From Trileptium ribeirensis (taxonomy: Eukaryota > Nematoda > Enoplea > Enoplida > Thoracostomopsidae): DNA of 64,000 bases. Positions 1 to 11,632 of the stretch are shown piece by piece; within the stretch, counting starts at the first letter, position 1, and each line of letters begins with the position of its first letter. Made by a program: the position numbers and the translations under genes. The stretch is from positions 34,361 through 98,360 of the forward strand of contig JASANE010021044.1 in assembly GCA_030248225.1 (NCBI GenBank), given 5' to 3'. The notes beneath the pieces are model-generated. The model worked only from the letters and a program-made list of their open reading frames with translations. It was not told where the DNA came from and searched no databases.

Positions 1-543
1 TCTATTATTTTTGGTTTTGCTACTATTCGGTTTCATTATAATACGAAGTCAAGCTTGATTGCTCAATTTCAAGTCTAGTCTATGCTAGATTAAACAACGC
101 TCTTATATTCTAAAAATTTCCTTGTCGACATGGTATCCATTAAGTCAACTGTTAGTTTGTCATGTGTGAACTTGAATCGGTAACAAACGAAGTGCCACTA
201 CTACCCAACCAATGTCTTCATCGATATTGCTAATCTTGCTGCATTGAGGCTGAAGTGTTGAATAGGCTAAATATTAATTGAGCTGCTACTGGTGTCTTTC
301 GGTCTAACATCTCAACCAAATAATTTTCATAATTGTTCAGTTCACGCTTATCACTCATTCGTTTATGATACTTATACAGAAATTACATGTGCCTAACAGA
401 AACGGATTATGTTGGATTCAACTCTTTATCCAACAGTGAATTAGTAAAGTAGTTAGGTCACCTCTGTGAACTACTATTAGTTGAGCAATGTGAGCCATAA
501 AGCATTTAAATGTGGTATTTTTATCCTTTCCTTGAATTAAAAA
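1..543. other. AT-rich non-coding DNA
   Basis: I see no open frame, RNA gene or repeat that I can support in this stretch. It is ordinary AT-rich sequence leading into the first dispersed repeat copy. Confidence 0.5.
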
Positions 544-650
544 CGAAAAGTGCCATTGTGGCGGTAGCTTCCGACCTAGGTTTAGCGCATATGGCTCATA
601 TGGGGGCTTTAGCTACGGCTTAGTATGTCGCGTAGATAGCTTTTCCTGTT
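544..650. repeat. Dispersed 'CTTAGGC' repeat family, copy A
   Basis: The stretch GGCGGTAGCTTCCGACCTAG, followed by a GGCTCATATGGGGGC block and GGCTTAGTATG, matches the order and orientation of blocks at 56,290-56,410 in the right palindrome arm. That copy reads GGCGGCAGCCCAGCGACTTA, then GGCTCATGTAGGGAC and GGCTTAGTATA. It is a diverged non-coding copy of a family with at least five members in this window. Confidence 0.55.
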
Positions 651-1199
651 ATAAACTAAAGCCGTGTTTATCGTTTCTCGAATAAGTACTTGTTTGGCTA
701 GCATTACTATAGCTTTTGAGATAACTAGCTTATACAACATAAATTAATTTTAAATTTAGTAGCTATGAACATTCCCGGAATATTGCAAGTCTAACATGTT
801 CTGGCGTAACATATTTTATATATGTTTTTCAACTTTGGTTCCAAGCTTGTTTTCGCCTTATCAATAAATGCACGGCCAACCATTTGTAATCATTACTAGG
901 TAAAGGAACAGGTGGACTAAATGTCATGGACGATTTCATATCCATAATAATCCTATATTTGTATGGCGCTGAGAAAGCTTGCGCCACGCTAAATCGAGCC
1001 ATGACAGCGTGATTTTAGCTTTGTGTATTCGGAGTTATTTTCAAGCATCCTAAAGAATCTTCGCAGCGTACACAAATGTTCAGCAGTATCATTAACATGA
1101 AATAATGTGATGATTCGCGTGTAGCAAGCTTATACGGTATTCTATTTTTATTTGTACCTTAAACTTAATTGAACAGTTAAAGACATCAGAAAATGGTTA

Positions 1200-1276
1200 T
1201 ATGGGATTCGAACAGACGACTTTTTAGACTTGCTCACTTTGTATTTTGACAAAATCTTACCAGCTGGCAACTCCCT
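1200..1276 (-). other. tRNA-derived promoter-like segment (possible SINE head)
   Basis: On the minus strand TTGCCAGCTGG resembles a Pol III A box. About 55 bp downstream, GTTCGAATCCC matches the B box and T-arm consensus of tRNA genes. The implied T-arm and acceptor stems do not pair, so this is not a functional tRNA. A tRNA-derived SINE head or a decayed tRNA gene would explain both boxes. No tail or second copy was found, so the call is weak. Confidence 0.35.
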
Positions 1277-1459
1277 TTAATTGTCGCTGAAATCGTATTA
1301 TAAGCAGGCTTACTGCAGGCCTAATGCTTTACCGACAACCCCCATTTACTAACAGAATAAGAAAGCAAAAATCAATCTTGCGTTAAAATCGCGTTGATAT
1401 CGCGGTTGTTATTATAGCTTGAATATGATTGGTTGTATTTGGTTTAACTAAACATTAAC

Positions 1460-1495
1460 GTATGCCATTAGTTAAAAATTAACCTATGGCATAAC
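1460..1495. repeat. Short hairpin
   Basis: GTATGCCATTAGTTAA is followed by its near-perfect reverse complement, TTAACCTATGGCATAAC, with about three bases between. It could be a relic of a transposon end. Nothing nearby suggests a function. Confidence 0.5.
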
Positions 1496-2018
1496 TAAAT
1501 TTTGGCAGTTTGTATACTTATAATCTTGTTATATACTATATCGATATATTCCTAACGTCGTTCAAATTACAATCGTCTAAGTTCCAAAGCTGATATCCAA
1601 AAGCACGATCTTGGACCAGAATTCGCATATATTTCTCTGTCATAATGGCCTTAGAATATTTGGCTCTATTTAGCTCAGGTTTTTACTGTACTTGTGTCGG
1701 CATTATGGCAGGCATATACTGTTGGTTTCAACCCGAGACTTCAGATATGGCTACAAAAATGGGATAAAAAGTTTTCGCAGACAAGAATCGGCCAATAATC
1801 GGGCTTCACCTGGCTAAGCAACAAAAGCAATGGTGCTAAACTTAACAGGCGAAAGCGCGGCATCTAATAATATTAATCTTACGGATTACTTCATTAAGCA
1901 CGAACGAACAAATTAAAACATCTTGATCTTGAATAATTAGATTGCGCAGAAAATTTTTATAACTGAGGCAACAGTTGTTTTAGCGCTTCAACATGTTAAT
2001 ATTTTACCTCAGCAGTAA

Positions 2019-2974
2019 TGCATCATTTCCAGAGAAGTGTGTGCACGAATTGCACACCGCAAGCTATTGCAACGACCATGTTTTATGGAAATGATATTGC
2101 CATGACATTACGTTGTTATAAACAAACTAGCATTAATAGCGAAAGCAAGAATATTGCTGCTACAATATCGTATGATGATATTGCACTCTCAATAGCACAA
2201 GCTAAACATTGCTGTCACAATAAAATTGTTTTGTATTGCACTGTCAATAGCGTAAGCTAGAAATATCGCGTCTAAAACAATATTGCCTTATATTGCATTA
2301 CAGCAACAACGTCGAACTATTGCTGCGTCAAAGGACAACTGTCGTTATTGTTGCAACAATACATTTCTTGCAAACATTGCTGCGACAATAGATTGTTCCA
2401 GGGCATGGAAACGACAACTAAAAATATTTTGGGTCTACTAAAAACCCGATTTGACTCAACCCAGCAGCATAAATAATGAAAAACCACATTAATTCAGCTA
2501 CATAGAGGGGTAATCGCTCTACAAATGAACCCAATATCATTCATATAGTTGGAGGGGTTCATACGTTATTTTTTTATTTTCATTTATTATTATTTTATTA
2601 TTCATTTTATTTTGTCTTTATTTTTATGCATTTATGAATTATATATTACAGCCATATAGAACAAGGGGGTATGGAGCGGTACCTCTCAGCCCCAGTAGGA
2701 GCCGAAGGCGTAGGCGCGGGCTAAATCCGTCCAACGACTTCCAAGGCCCTCGAGCTGACTCTACCTGGGAGGCTGAATGTTCTCCCCCGAATGCAACACA
2801 TCAGAGTTATATGTACTAGTAACTCTATCGAGATCGAAGAACATAGTGAAGCATAGGTACACCGACGTCTTTTGCGTGCATCGCCAATAGCTCTCGATAG
2901 CAGCTATATAATACAAAATGTCGCACAAGTTAAAACAAAACTAGCACTTGCAATCAGTTTCCCATGCCGGAAAC
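2019..2974 (+). repeat. Left arm of the foldback element
   Basis: This arm is the reverse complement, with scattered differences, of 4,264-5,250. It runs from TGCATCATT to CCATGCCGGAAAC. The outer 400 bp carry alternating-orientation repeats of a motif close to ATTGCTGCGACAATAG. The inner part includes GGAGGGGTTCATACG followed by a T-rich run. Confidence 0.75.
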
Positions 2975-4263
2975 CCCCCTAGTGCAAGCTATCAGCCTCC
3001 CAGGACGTCATAATATAATTAGAAATTTTGGGTGGATGAACTATGGGGGCGCCGTACACCCGTACCCATTCAACTATGAGTCGCAGAGCAAAACCAACAC
3101 CGGCATTTCAAATCCAAACTAAGAAATTGTTTAAATAATCTTTCTTATCCGGATGCCAAAGAGTGCAATCTAGAAAATAGTACTGTCGTTTTACTGGTGG
3201 GAAGAAAAATTTGTTACTGTCGTTTTACCCGTTTTAATGCTGGGAAGAAGGAATTCTGCATTTTCACAAATACAAAACAGTGTTTCCAATACACGCTAAA
3301 GTTCAATAATCATTGTCCATAATCCAGTTGGTATTTTTAATACTTTACTGACGGAAACTATTATGCAGTTAGAATTTTGATTGTCAATTTAGTATGCTTA
3401 CACAGATATATCATTTCTAACGTAGTAAAATAGATATGACGGAGTAACATGTGAACTGTGATAAGTAACTTGTTTGTGTTTTCAGTAGTCCGATTATAAA
3501 ATACAAGTTAGTCAACGGTTCAAAAATTTCTCAACTAGTATACCGGCAGAGCTCGAATTTATTGATACGAATTGTCTTTTTTATACACGGATGCGCATCA
3601 CTTACACAGAGAGGGAACTACGAATTATAGCTGGGGCTCTATTGAAAATTTTGAGGGGGTGGTGGCTACCGGAAAATTGATTTGTTTGCAATTCACAGAA
3701 GTATCTTGCTCGGAAACTGGACGACCTTCAGCCTTGCCCTTGATACCCTCTAAATTAAATGAATTTATTTATATTCCCTGTATAAATTAATGAACTTTCG
3801 TGCTTAAATAGATACCATAAACATAAGATTTTTCGCAACAGAATGTTCTAACAACTGTATCATTATACTCTCAACTAGTACATATATATGTGTGTAAACT
3901 ATTTATCAAAAAAGTATATATGTTTAGTTGTGTCAGGTCTCATAACAAAAATATATCTCGGACAAGTCTGGTGGCACGGGTTAAATTGGACTGAGCCATA
4001 GGCGCACTACGCGAGGGGAGGTGGTTGACCGGTTGAAGGCGTCCCCATGGTTCGGGGTAGAAGTGGAAATGAGGGTTTTTACCCCACCTTAGTACCCTTT
4101 ACGTAAGCAATGTTATTTTTATCGTTAACTTTCGAATTTTTTCACTGGTTGGTTTTCGTTCATAGTAAAATGAGAAATGCCGATGCGCATGAAAATATAG
4201 TATGAACCCCTCGAACTATATGAATAATATTCGGCTCATTTTGTAGAGCGATTCACCCTCTAT
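2975..4263. other. Foldback element spacer, containing satellite-like pieces
   Basis: The first part (to about 3,130) matches the array at 29.1-29.5 kb in the same orientation (CCCAGGACGTCA, AATTTTGGGT). The last part (about 4,020-4,185) matches the array units in reverse orientation (CCATGGTTCGGGG, ACCTTAGTACCCTTTACG). Between them, 3,130-4,000 is AT-rich and has no convincing gene. A 72-codon open frame at 3,572-3,790 resembles nothing I know. Confidence 0.55.
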
Positions 4264-5250
4264 GTTTCCGGCATGGCAAACAGATAGCCAGTGCTAGTTT
4301 TGTTCTAACTTGTGCGGTATTGTGTATTATCCACATATAGCTGCTATCGAGAGCTATTGGCGGTGCACGCAAAAGACGTAGGTGTACCTATGCTTCACTA
4401 CGTTCTTCAATCTCGATAGAGTTACTAGTATATATAGCTTTGATGTGTTGCATTCGGGGGAGAACATTCGACCTCCCAGGTAGGCTTAGCTCGAGGGCCT
4501 TGGAAGTCCTTGGACGCATTTAGCCGGTGCCTATGCCTTCGGCTCCTACTGGGGATGAGGGGTACCGCTCCATGCCCCCTTGTTCTATATGGCTATAATA
4601 TGTAATTCATAAATACATAAAAATAAAGACAAAATAAAATGAACAATAAAATAAATAAATAAAATAATAATAAATTACAATAAAAAAATAACGTATGAAC
4701 CCCTCCAACTATATGAATGATATTGGGCTCATTTTGTAGAGCGATTCCCCCTCTATCTAGCTGCGTTAATGTGATTTTTCATTATTTATGCTGCTAGGTT
4801 GAGTCAAATCGGGTTTTTAGTAGACCCAAAATACACAAAATATTTTTAGTTGTTGCTTCCATGTTCTGGAACAATCTATTGTCGCAGCAATGTTTGCAAG
4901 AATTGTATTGTTGCAACAGTAACAACAGTTGTCCTTTGATGCTGCAATAGCTCAGCGTTGTTGCTGTAATGCAATATAAGGCAATATTGTTGCAGCAGCG
5001 ATATTTCTAGCTTACACTATTGACAGTGCAATACAAAACAATTTTATTGTGACAGCAATGTTTAGCTTGTGCTTTTGAGAATGCAATATCATCATACGAT
5101 ATTGTAGCAGCAATATTCTTAGCTTTCACTATTGATGCCACTTTGTTTATAACAACGTAATGTCATGGCAATATCATTTCCATAAAACATGGTCGTTGCA
5201 ATAGCTTGCGCTGTGTGCATTTGCGCACGCACTTCTCTGTGAATGATGCA
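4264..5250 (-). repeat. Right arm of the foldback element
   Basis: This is the inverted counterpart of 2,019-2,974. A second shorter copy of the GTATGAACCCCTC...CCCTCTATG segment lies just inside it, at about 4,190-4,265, next to the arm boundary. This suggests a small internal duplication. Confidence 0.75.
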
Positions 5251-5410
5251 TAAACGGAAAATAAGTTTTATATTTGTTTTGCCGTAGCATTACGGTCCTC
5301 AGAATAAATTTTACATGTGTAAGCTGAAAAGTATTTTTTACATTCAACAACAGTTAGTTTCAGTTAGTCTATGTTAATAAAACATGAATTCCAAAAACAT
5401 AGTGCTAAAC

Positions 5411-5520
5411 ACCGGTTAACCGAAAAAACCTACTGTACGGTTTTCGGTTGAAAATCGACGGTTAACCGTTTAGTTACATAACCGAAATTCTGTTAACCGA
5501 TTAGCAGATTTACTAACCGG
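5411..5520. repeat. GGTTAACCG palindromic repeat patch
   Basis: CGGTTAACCG or close variants occur at 5,412-5,421, 5,459-5,468 and about 5,490, with related CGGTTTTCGGTT between them. Subterminal repeats of this kind are common in non-autonomous hAT-like elements. I cannot place both ends of such an element here. Confidence 0.45.
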
Positions 5521-5569
5521 ACCCATCACAAACGATGAGCGGTGTTAAAAAATACGGCCCAAGTAATCC

Positions 5570-5690
5570 TGAGGGTCGCTACGTTATAACGTTTGAAAAA
5601 AGAACAGCTTAAAGCGGTGGGTTCGGTGACGGCAGCCAGACTTGGAAATGGGCAGGATATTTTGTCCCGCGCCGCCCTGTTGCGCATCTG
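5570..5690. repeat. Dispersed 'CTTAGGC' repeat family, copy B
   Basis: CGCTACGTTATAACGTTTGA followed by AAAAAGAACAGCTTAAAGCGG and GGTTCGGTGACGGCAGCC matches 56,267-56,330 in the right palindrome arm in the same orientation (GACGCTATAACGTTAGA, then AAAAGAACAGCTCAGAGCGG). It is non-coding. Confidence 0.6.
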
Positions 5691-6184
5691 CCCCGTCCGC
5701 CGCCCCGTAATTTATTAAACTCAAAAGCACTGTAAACGTAACTAGACTCGGGGACGGACATGTGTAGGCATTAGTTTTACATTTTCACGTAATTAATATG
5801 TGATTTGTATTCGAAAGTTATTATGACTCCAAAAAATCTTTACTGGTGTAACCACGCAACACGAAATTTATAAAATTTTTATTACACGTACCTATCCAGT
5901 TATGCATGAATAACATAAGTTGCGCCGCCTACCATTCTCTTATGACATCATGTACAAAATGATGTTAGAGAACAAACTAATAGTTATAGTAGCCTAACGC
6001 TATTTACAAACTTGTCCGTTCTGCGAAGGCTTAGTATCTAATTACAAAAACGTCTAAGTTATGTTAGCTGACACAATTCACCTTTTTATGCTGTCACCAT
6101 AACTGCGTTCCGAAACGCTAAATTAGGCTACTGGCATTTTGAAATTTGTCGTTATGCTAACACAATCCTTGATATTCTTAACCG

Positions 6185-6945
6185 CCTGATTGGTTCGCGA
6201 ACAGTTCTATGATGTATACAATTCTATAAATTTTGTGTGCGAACAGGCCGAGCTTTCTTATGTAAAAAATTGTTCGCGAACGCAAAGTACTGTTGAGATG
6301 AAAGCTGTTTGCGAACACACATATATGTCCTAACACTAGGTTAATACTAAAAAATATATTAATTATAAGTTTATTGTTCGCGAACATGCCATAACTAAAA
6401 TATGTTAAAATAATAATATAGAAAATCTTAAGTTTTAACTGGAAATCCGTGAGCCGAATACGGGTTATCATTAAATGTATGTTTTGTTCGCGAACATGAC
6501 ATCGCTCGACCATCGACGTACATGAGCATTTGGGTGGAAATTGCAAGTCAACCCTTTAATATTTACATTCCACGAACATATTTAAAGGTGTTCACGAACA
6601 TCACAAATTATTTGCTCGACAAATGAGTGTTTTTCTTTACACATCAAAGCCTGTTCGCGAACGTTGATGTGGTTGTATAATACGGGGTAGCGAACACCAT
6701 TTAAGAAAAAACCGATACATATATTTAACGATAAACAAAATATATCAAGCCCAAGACGTTCTCGAACATCATATTCGTACGTTCACTGTTTCAATACTTG
6801 TTTTTTCAGCATATATATTAACTGAAGACATTCGCGAACATCACACTTGAACGGACATTACTTCTAAACCAGTATCATGGTTCAGTCGCAGCAGCAATTC
6901 CGTAAATTATCAATTGAGTCATTGTGCAAACGTCGTTAGCGAACT
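6185..6945. repeat. Cluster of GTTCGCGAAC palindromes
   Basis: Exact GTTCGCGAAC occurs at 6,193, 6,272, 6,376, 6,486 and 6,653. One- or two-base variants lie near 6,235, 6,307, 6,567, 6,590, 6,686, 6,768, 6,830 and 6,935. The surrounding sequence is AT-rich and not obviously repeated, so only the palindromic core recurs. A 122-codon minus-strand frame across 6,178-6,546 is interrupted by the motif throughout, and I do not regard it as a gene. Confidence 0.7.
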
Positions 6946-7751
6946 TTTTGAATGAAATTAATACAACAATTCAATTTATTGAACAGTAGATTATTAAACA
7001 AGATTATAAAACGGAAAAATGTCGTGTTCACGTTCGATAACAAAATCAAAAATTCCCTACTTTCACTTTTAGTCGAGAAATAAGGTGTTCGGTAACGCTT
7101 CAGAAACAATCAGCAAACAGTCTATTTCTTGCTCACTTACGTTTTGGAAGCATTACTTAAAAGCCCCATTTTTTGTTCTCACATAATTTTATGGATTGCG
7201 TGTACACTGAACAAGCAATTGCCAATCGCTAATTTCAAAAAATGATGGAAGGCGACGCAGCTTAAGTTTACTCATGCATTAGTATGGCATATTTTCAGGA
7301 TATTTGGAATTAATCAGCGTGCGATCGTGCGAAATTTTCAGTGCCACTATTTGCTGAGCATCAGCAAGATACACAGTGTTAAACGCGTCGGACATATGGT
7401 TCACACGATGTAATAAACAACCACAGCCAAAAGTTTCGGCTATCTTAATCATTATTTGAAATAGATTTTTGAAGGTTTTTATTCCGGTACGCAGAATACG
7501 ACTATTAAGCACTGAGACAAAGCTAAAACATTAGGATAATATGGCCAACGGCAGACTAAGTCTTATCACAACGCCCAGTTGTTCCTTTGGTACTACAATA
7601 TTTTTCTTTGGCTATTCATGATAGATTTCACAATATTCTTTTGCAGGCATTTGATTTGATTTTTTGCAACAATCAGTCAATAACGGAGATTACCCAAAAA
7701 CACGTTAATGAACACATGTACGCTTCAAATGTTACTCCCAAAGCAGTCCAA
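6946..7751. other. Non-coding stretch with one unassigned open frame
   Basis: Most of this is plain AT-rich sequence. On the minus strand 7,279-7,512 is open for 77 codons and includes a Cys-Gly-Cys motif. I recognise no family, and neither end has a decisive splice signal, so I leave it unnamed. Confidence 0.3.
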
Positions 7752-7789
7752 ACTGCCCCGGTTTGCCCTCGTATTAACTGCGGGGCAGT
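7752..7789. repeat. Short GC-rich hairpin
   Basis: ACTGCCCCG (7,752-7,760) and its exact reverse complement CGGGGCAGT (7,781-7,789) surround a 20-base loop. It lies immediately before a copy of the dispersed repeat family. No T-run follows. Confidence 0.6.
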
Positions 7790-7799
7790 AATTTTTTCA

Positions 7800-7935
7800 C
7801 GCACCGTTAGTCAACCCGCCCACTTTCAACTCAGGCGGCAGCACCCTGGGTTAAGCTTAGGCATAGTATATGTCTTATATAAAGAACATGGATTACGCTA
7901 AGGCATAGTATATTGATAGCGGCATGGCCTGCGTT
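7800..7935. repeat. Dispersed 'CTTAGGC' repeat family, copy C
   Basis: AGGCGGCAGCACCCTGGGTT is followed by AAGCTTAGGCATAGTATA and GGCATGGCCTGCGTTTTATT. These blocks correspond to 56,310-56,440 in the right palindrome arm (GGCGGCAGCCC, ACTTAGGCTTAGTATA, GGCATGGCATGCATTTCATT). Same orientation as copies A and B. Confidence 0.55.
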
Positions 7936-8883
7936 TTATTTACGCTTCTCGTGGTTACATAAGCCGAAAATACAATGAGCTTGACAACTATAATTTGCTG
8001 CGTGTATAGCTATGTAGCATCTATAAAATCTGAAATATCTAGGTAGAAGAGGTATGTTGGCTACCTCAAGGTAATATTATCTTGGTTACTGTTTTAGAGA
8101 CCACACAAGGGTGAGTCGTGTTCGGGTAGGGTTGAAATTTGTCGGTTCTGCTTGGGTAAGTCTCCTTAACATTTGGTTAAAGCTAACCGCATTGAATAAT
8201 AAACTGTGCCAACTCCTTTGAAAAGGCATGTAATCGAACCAAGACATGTAAACGACACGTTTGCGGCTTAAGTTGCATCCTTCCTTGTGGTGCAGCCGGG
8301 CAGTGTTCGATGAAACATTGGTTTAAAACAGACACGCAGCGTAGTTACGAGTAATAGATCATCCTTTTTTTGATAACTGGTTATCAGGTTGGGTTAGTGT
8401 CTCGTCGGGGTCAAATTTTGTCGCGTTACGGTGTCATTGGGTCGGACTGATATCTTTTCACCCATAAGGTCTTCATATTGTATTCCTCACTAAGACATGT
8501 ATTGTAATTGCATATTATCTTAGTAGTGAGTGAAGCCGAAACGGCAGTGATATTCTAACTTGACGTCTATTCATTCAGCTGACATGCATTTTTAATGCAG
8601 TGCAAACGCTACGTCCTTAATACAATGAAATTTTCAAAGCGTCTCATACATAAATGTGGAGTGAAATCCGTTGTAAAATCTTAAATGATTTATAATGTAA
8701 GAATGGAAAAATGTTACGAAATTTGTTGTAAAAATATTTTATGATTAATAATGAAAAAAATCTTTTATGTTTAATTGTCGTGAGCTGTAAAACTAGCAGT
8801 CTGCAAGACATGCCTCAATAAACAGGTGTCATCAACGTTTATAATGCTTTATAGTTCTATCTATAACAAATAAATTTGCCACA

Positions 8884-8997
8884 ATGGAAGAACTGTGGAT
8901 GGATTTTGCCGAAAAACTGGTTCCATCATCGTACGTCCGTCAAGGTGATGCAAGTATTCGGTCTCGTCACGACTGCATTCGACAGTTGTTGCAGCAT
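8884..8997 (+). CDS. SEPSECS: SEPSECS exon 1 (start codon)
   Basis: The ATG at 8,884 sits in a good context (ACA before, G after) and opens a 38-codon exon. It contains LVPSSYVRQG, matching the conserved LVSPAYVRQG of vertebrate SepSecS, followed by a helix of the IRSRHDCIRQLLQ type. It ends in phase 0 at CAT, with donor GTATAT. This region forms the N-terminal helical extension that in the known tetramer contributes to tRNA binding. I chose this ATG because it gives the family's usual short N-terminus. A frame starting at TTG 8,876 in another phase is only a shadow. Confidence 0.88.
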
Positions 8998-11477
8998 GTA
9001 TATAAGCAACATATTAAAGTTTTTACGTAATTGTAGACATTGGCATATCATTCTTTTATATGAGTATTTTCCACCTCAATAATTTTATTTTCGACGACTT
9101 TTTGGTCGGTTCGAAGCTTAACGTTTAATTACATATTTTTCTCAATTTAAAATCTAATTCCTGTAATGGAAATATTGTTGTCCGTTGAGATGTATATATT
9201 GCTTGTTAATAATTAGTTGTCTCCATAAAAACACAAAAATAATTCTAATCTCTAAGAGTATATATCGCAGATACAGAAACGCCGATACTCATAGTCTTAA
9301 TATCATTACTGCACAGAAAGATGGTCGAGCCACAGCCATAATTTCGAATAAAATCATTACAAAATGATCTTTTTCTTGCAATATTATTCCAAGTTTTATA
9401 TTTTCTGGTCTAATTATTTTATTTGGATTCGTTAATTTTGTTTGAGCTAAAGACACTAAAACATTGTTATCAAAAATTCATGCAATACTTTGTTTTATCC
9501 TTGGTAACTTGGTGGTGTTATGACCGATTACGCTTCTACATATGTTCTTAATCGTGCCATCTTTAGTGGTATATCTATGGTACTGATATTACTAGGTACA
9601 ATTTATAGCTTTATCAAAAGAATAAACAATTATGTTAAGGAAGCCTGTGAAATATTAGTTCTAATTGTTTTGTGATGAACTTAACTGGTTTTATGAGCTT
9701 TATACTTAGTTTAAGTGTTTTAGAGCCATAATCACGGAATTGGCAGCATTCCAACAAACCTCAAAATGAAATAACGATTGAAACACAGTTTCGAATCGAT
9801 CACAATGTAGCTAAATTTTATGGTTGTTAGATTTGGATCGATTTGGCTTAAAATTTTACAGTGCATGTCCTCTTAAGTAATATATACTAGTAGTATCTCG
9901 CAGGTCAGGAAGGAACGGATCGATCGTATATTATTTAGAGTTGTGTGTAATCACCTATAACAGAGATTGTGTTTGATGAATATGCCACCTTAAAGCCTCT
10001 CGGACTCTGGAAGCCATGTAATCATAGTCTTATAGCTGTTAACGAACACTATCTAATCTGCGTGGTACAAAATTTATAGAAACTCTTCTGAGGAGGTAGA
10101 AAACAGACAAATGAGTTCCACCGGACAAAATTATTTTTGTAGGTAGGGTTCGCGGTCTGTGGATTTTAACCCCAATGAAACTCCAGAAAAGGTATATATG
10201 GTACAGTCATTTTGGATTCTAGATAACTACACTGTCGTATTTAATATACCGAAAAACGTATAAAACCATTAGAAGTGCCCTGAAATATTCCAAATAGCTG
10301 AAGACAGACTATATCCTGGAAATCGGGTTTGTCGACCGTAACTCAATCGAAAAGCACTAGAATTGCGTGACACATTCGTGCTGTACTCCAATAACCAAAC
10401 CATGGAATTTTACCAAAAACTATTATATAGACCATTCTTGAAGTATGCAATACATAATCAGACCAAATTAAATGAGACTTACATGCTGCAAGTTTAGTTC
10501 GTCGAGCCAAATATATTCAACACTACTGAAAGGCATGAAAATTTAGGGCTGGTCTCCAGATAGCAAACCATCATATTCAGCTTACCAAAAAACTATATAT
10601 GTAGACCATTTTTGATGCCTTACACGCAATACATACGAAGCGACTGGCGATAGACTGACTATACTCTGGAAATTAAGTTTATCAACTCTAAGCCCGATCT
10701 GGTATACAGATATGTAGATTACATGGTTAATTCATATTTACTGGATAAATTTAGCTTAGTGATAAATATTTTCGATATCAATCTTGGACGTTTTCGTCCA
10801 ATCGTACTAAAAACAGGATAGGCCTGGGATTAGAGACCACACCATTCGATGCGCCAAATTTTCCCGTAAATTAGTTGTTAACAATATGTAACTCGCTTAA
10901 ACTAAAACATGTTAAGTAATTGACAAAAACAAACCGTTGTACTAACGACGAAACAGTTTGGCGGTTGTGCTACATCACATTGGTCCACATTTCGATACCA
11001 AACCTGACTGCCCATTATTAGAGTTTACCAGAAACAAAACATTGAATACTAAGCTAGAAGTTTTTGAATATAACTTTTGTAGTGGAACAATTTTTCCGAT
11101 AGTTCTCGCACTCTCACTTAGCCTAACGCCTAGAATTTTTGATATCTGAACGCACTTTTTAAAATATGTACAAACATCTGCGAGATCTTTCTCTTAGAAA
11201 ACAAAAGTCATGTGTTTTCCAGAAGTTTTACTCTCCATCAGTTTCGAGCCTTAATTTTCAAAAACTGAGCTTGTTTTTCAGATGTGTTAAGTTAAAAATT
11301 GGAAATGAGGCAACATAGTATTATGTATGCTTATGCATTTGTGTACAGAGCTTAGCAGGGATCAACTGTGCTGACATAAGTGGATAAACGTTGAACTCTG
11401 TCATGGAATTTTAAATGTTGTATGTTTTTGATGTGATTCTTCTAGCTTTTTTGTGAGTCGCCATACTAATTTTTTAG
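8998..11477 (+). other. SEPSECS intron 1
   Basis: About 2.5 kb of AT-rich sequence between donor GTATAT and acceptor TTTTTAG. I see no embedded gene or clear repeat. Several short open frames lack any recognisable content. Confidence 0.8.
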
Positions 11478-11632
11478 AAAAAATTACCGAAGGAAGGGTG
11501 GTCAGATGACACAATCGAATTCTTTCTTCAGCAATTGTCTTTGATGGATTCGAATAATTTTTGTGACAACATTGGCGTCGGAGAGCGCGAAGGCCGTTGT
11601 TATTCAAATATTGTCGCGAGAAGGCATTTCAG
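11478..11632 (+). CDS. SEPSECS: SEPSECS exon 2
   Basis: The acceptor TTTTTAG precedes 155 bases that read in phase 0 and end in phase 2 before GTTTTC. The exon carries the EGW motif (vertebrate NGW), the MDSNNF block and the strongly conserved GVGEREGR, then VARRHF. These match the vertebrate blocks [14 protein letters not shown] and VARRHY in order and spacing. The EREGR segment leads into the phosphate-binding region encoded by the next exon. A 68-codon minus-strand open frame over the same bases is a shadow. Confidence 0.93.

Larger units (their letters stand above)
2019..5250. mobile_element. Foldback-type element with arms of about 1 kb
   Basis: A long imperfect inverted repeat starts with TGCATCATT at 2,019 and ends with AATGATGCA at 5,250, flanked by TAA on both sides. 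The arms are about 960-990 bp with a spacer of about 1.3 kb. No transposase frame is present, so any movement would have been driven from elsewhere. The arms contain degenerate short repeats around ATTGCTGCGACAATA, an AT-rich run, and a GC-richer block (2,650-2,820 and 4,450-4,600). The short frames inside are repeat by-products. It shares sequence with the array at 29.1-31.5 kb, so both belong to one repeat lineage. Confidence 0.75.

Noticed and set aside
1200..1276. A complete tRNA gene on the minus strand.
   Set aside because: A and B boxes are present, but neither the T stem nor the acceptor stem pairs. Kept only as a tRNA-derived relic.
6178..6546. A 122-codon minus-strand open frame.
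   Set aside because: It runs through several GTTCGCGAAC palindromes, has AT-driven composition rich in Ile, Phe and Asn, and resembles no family.
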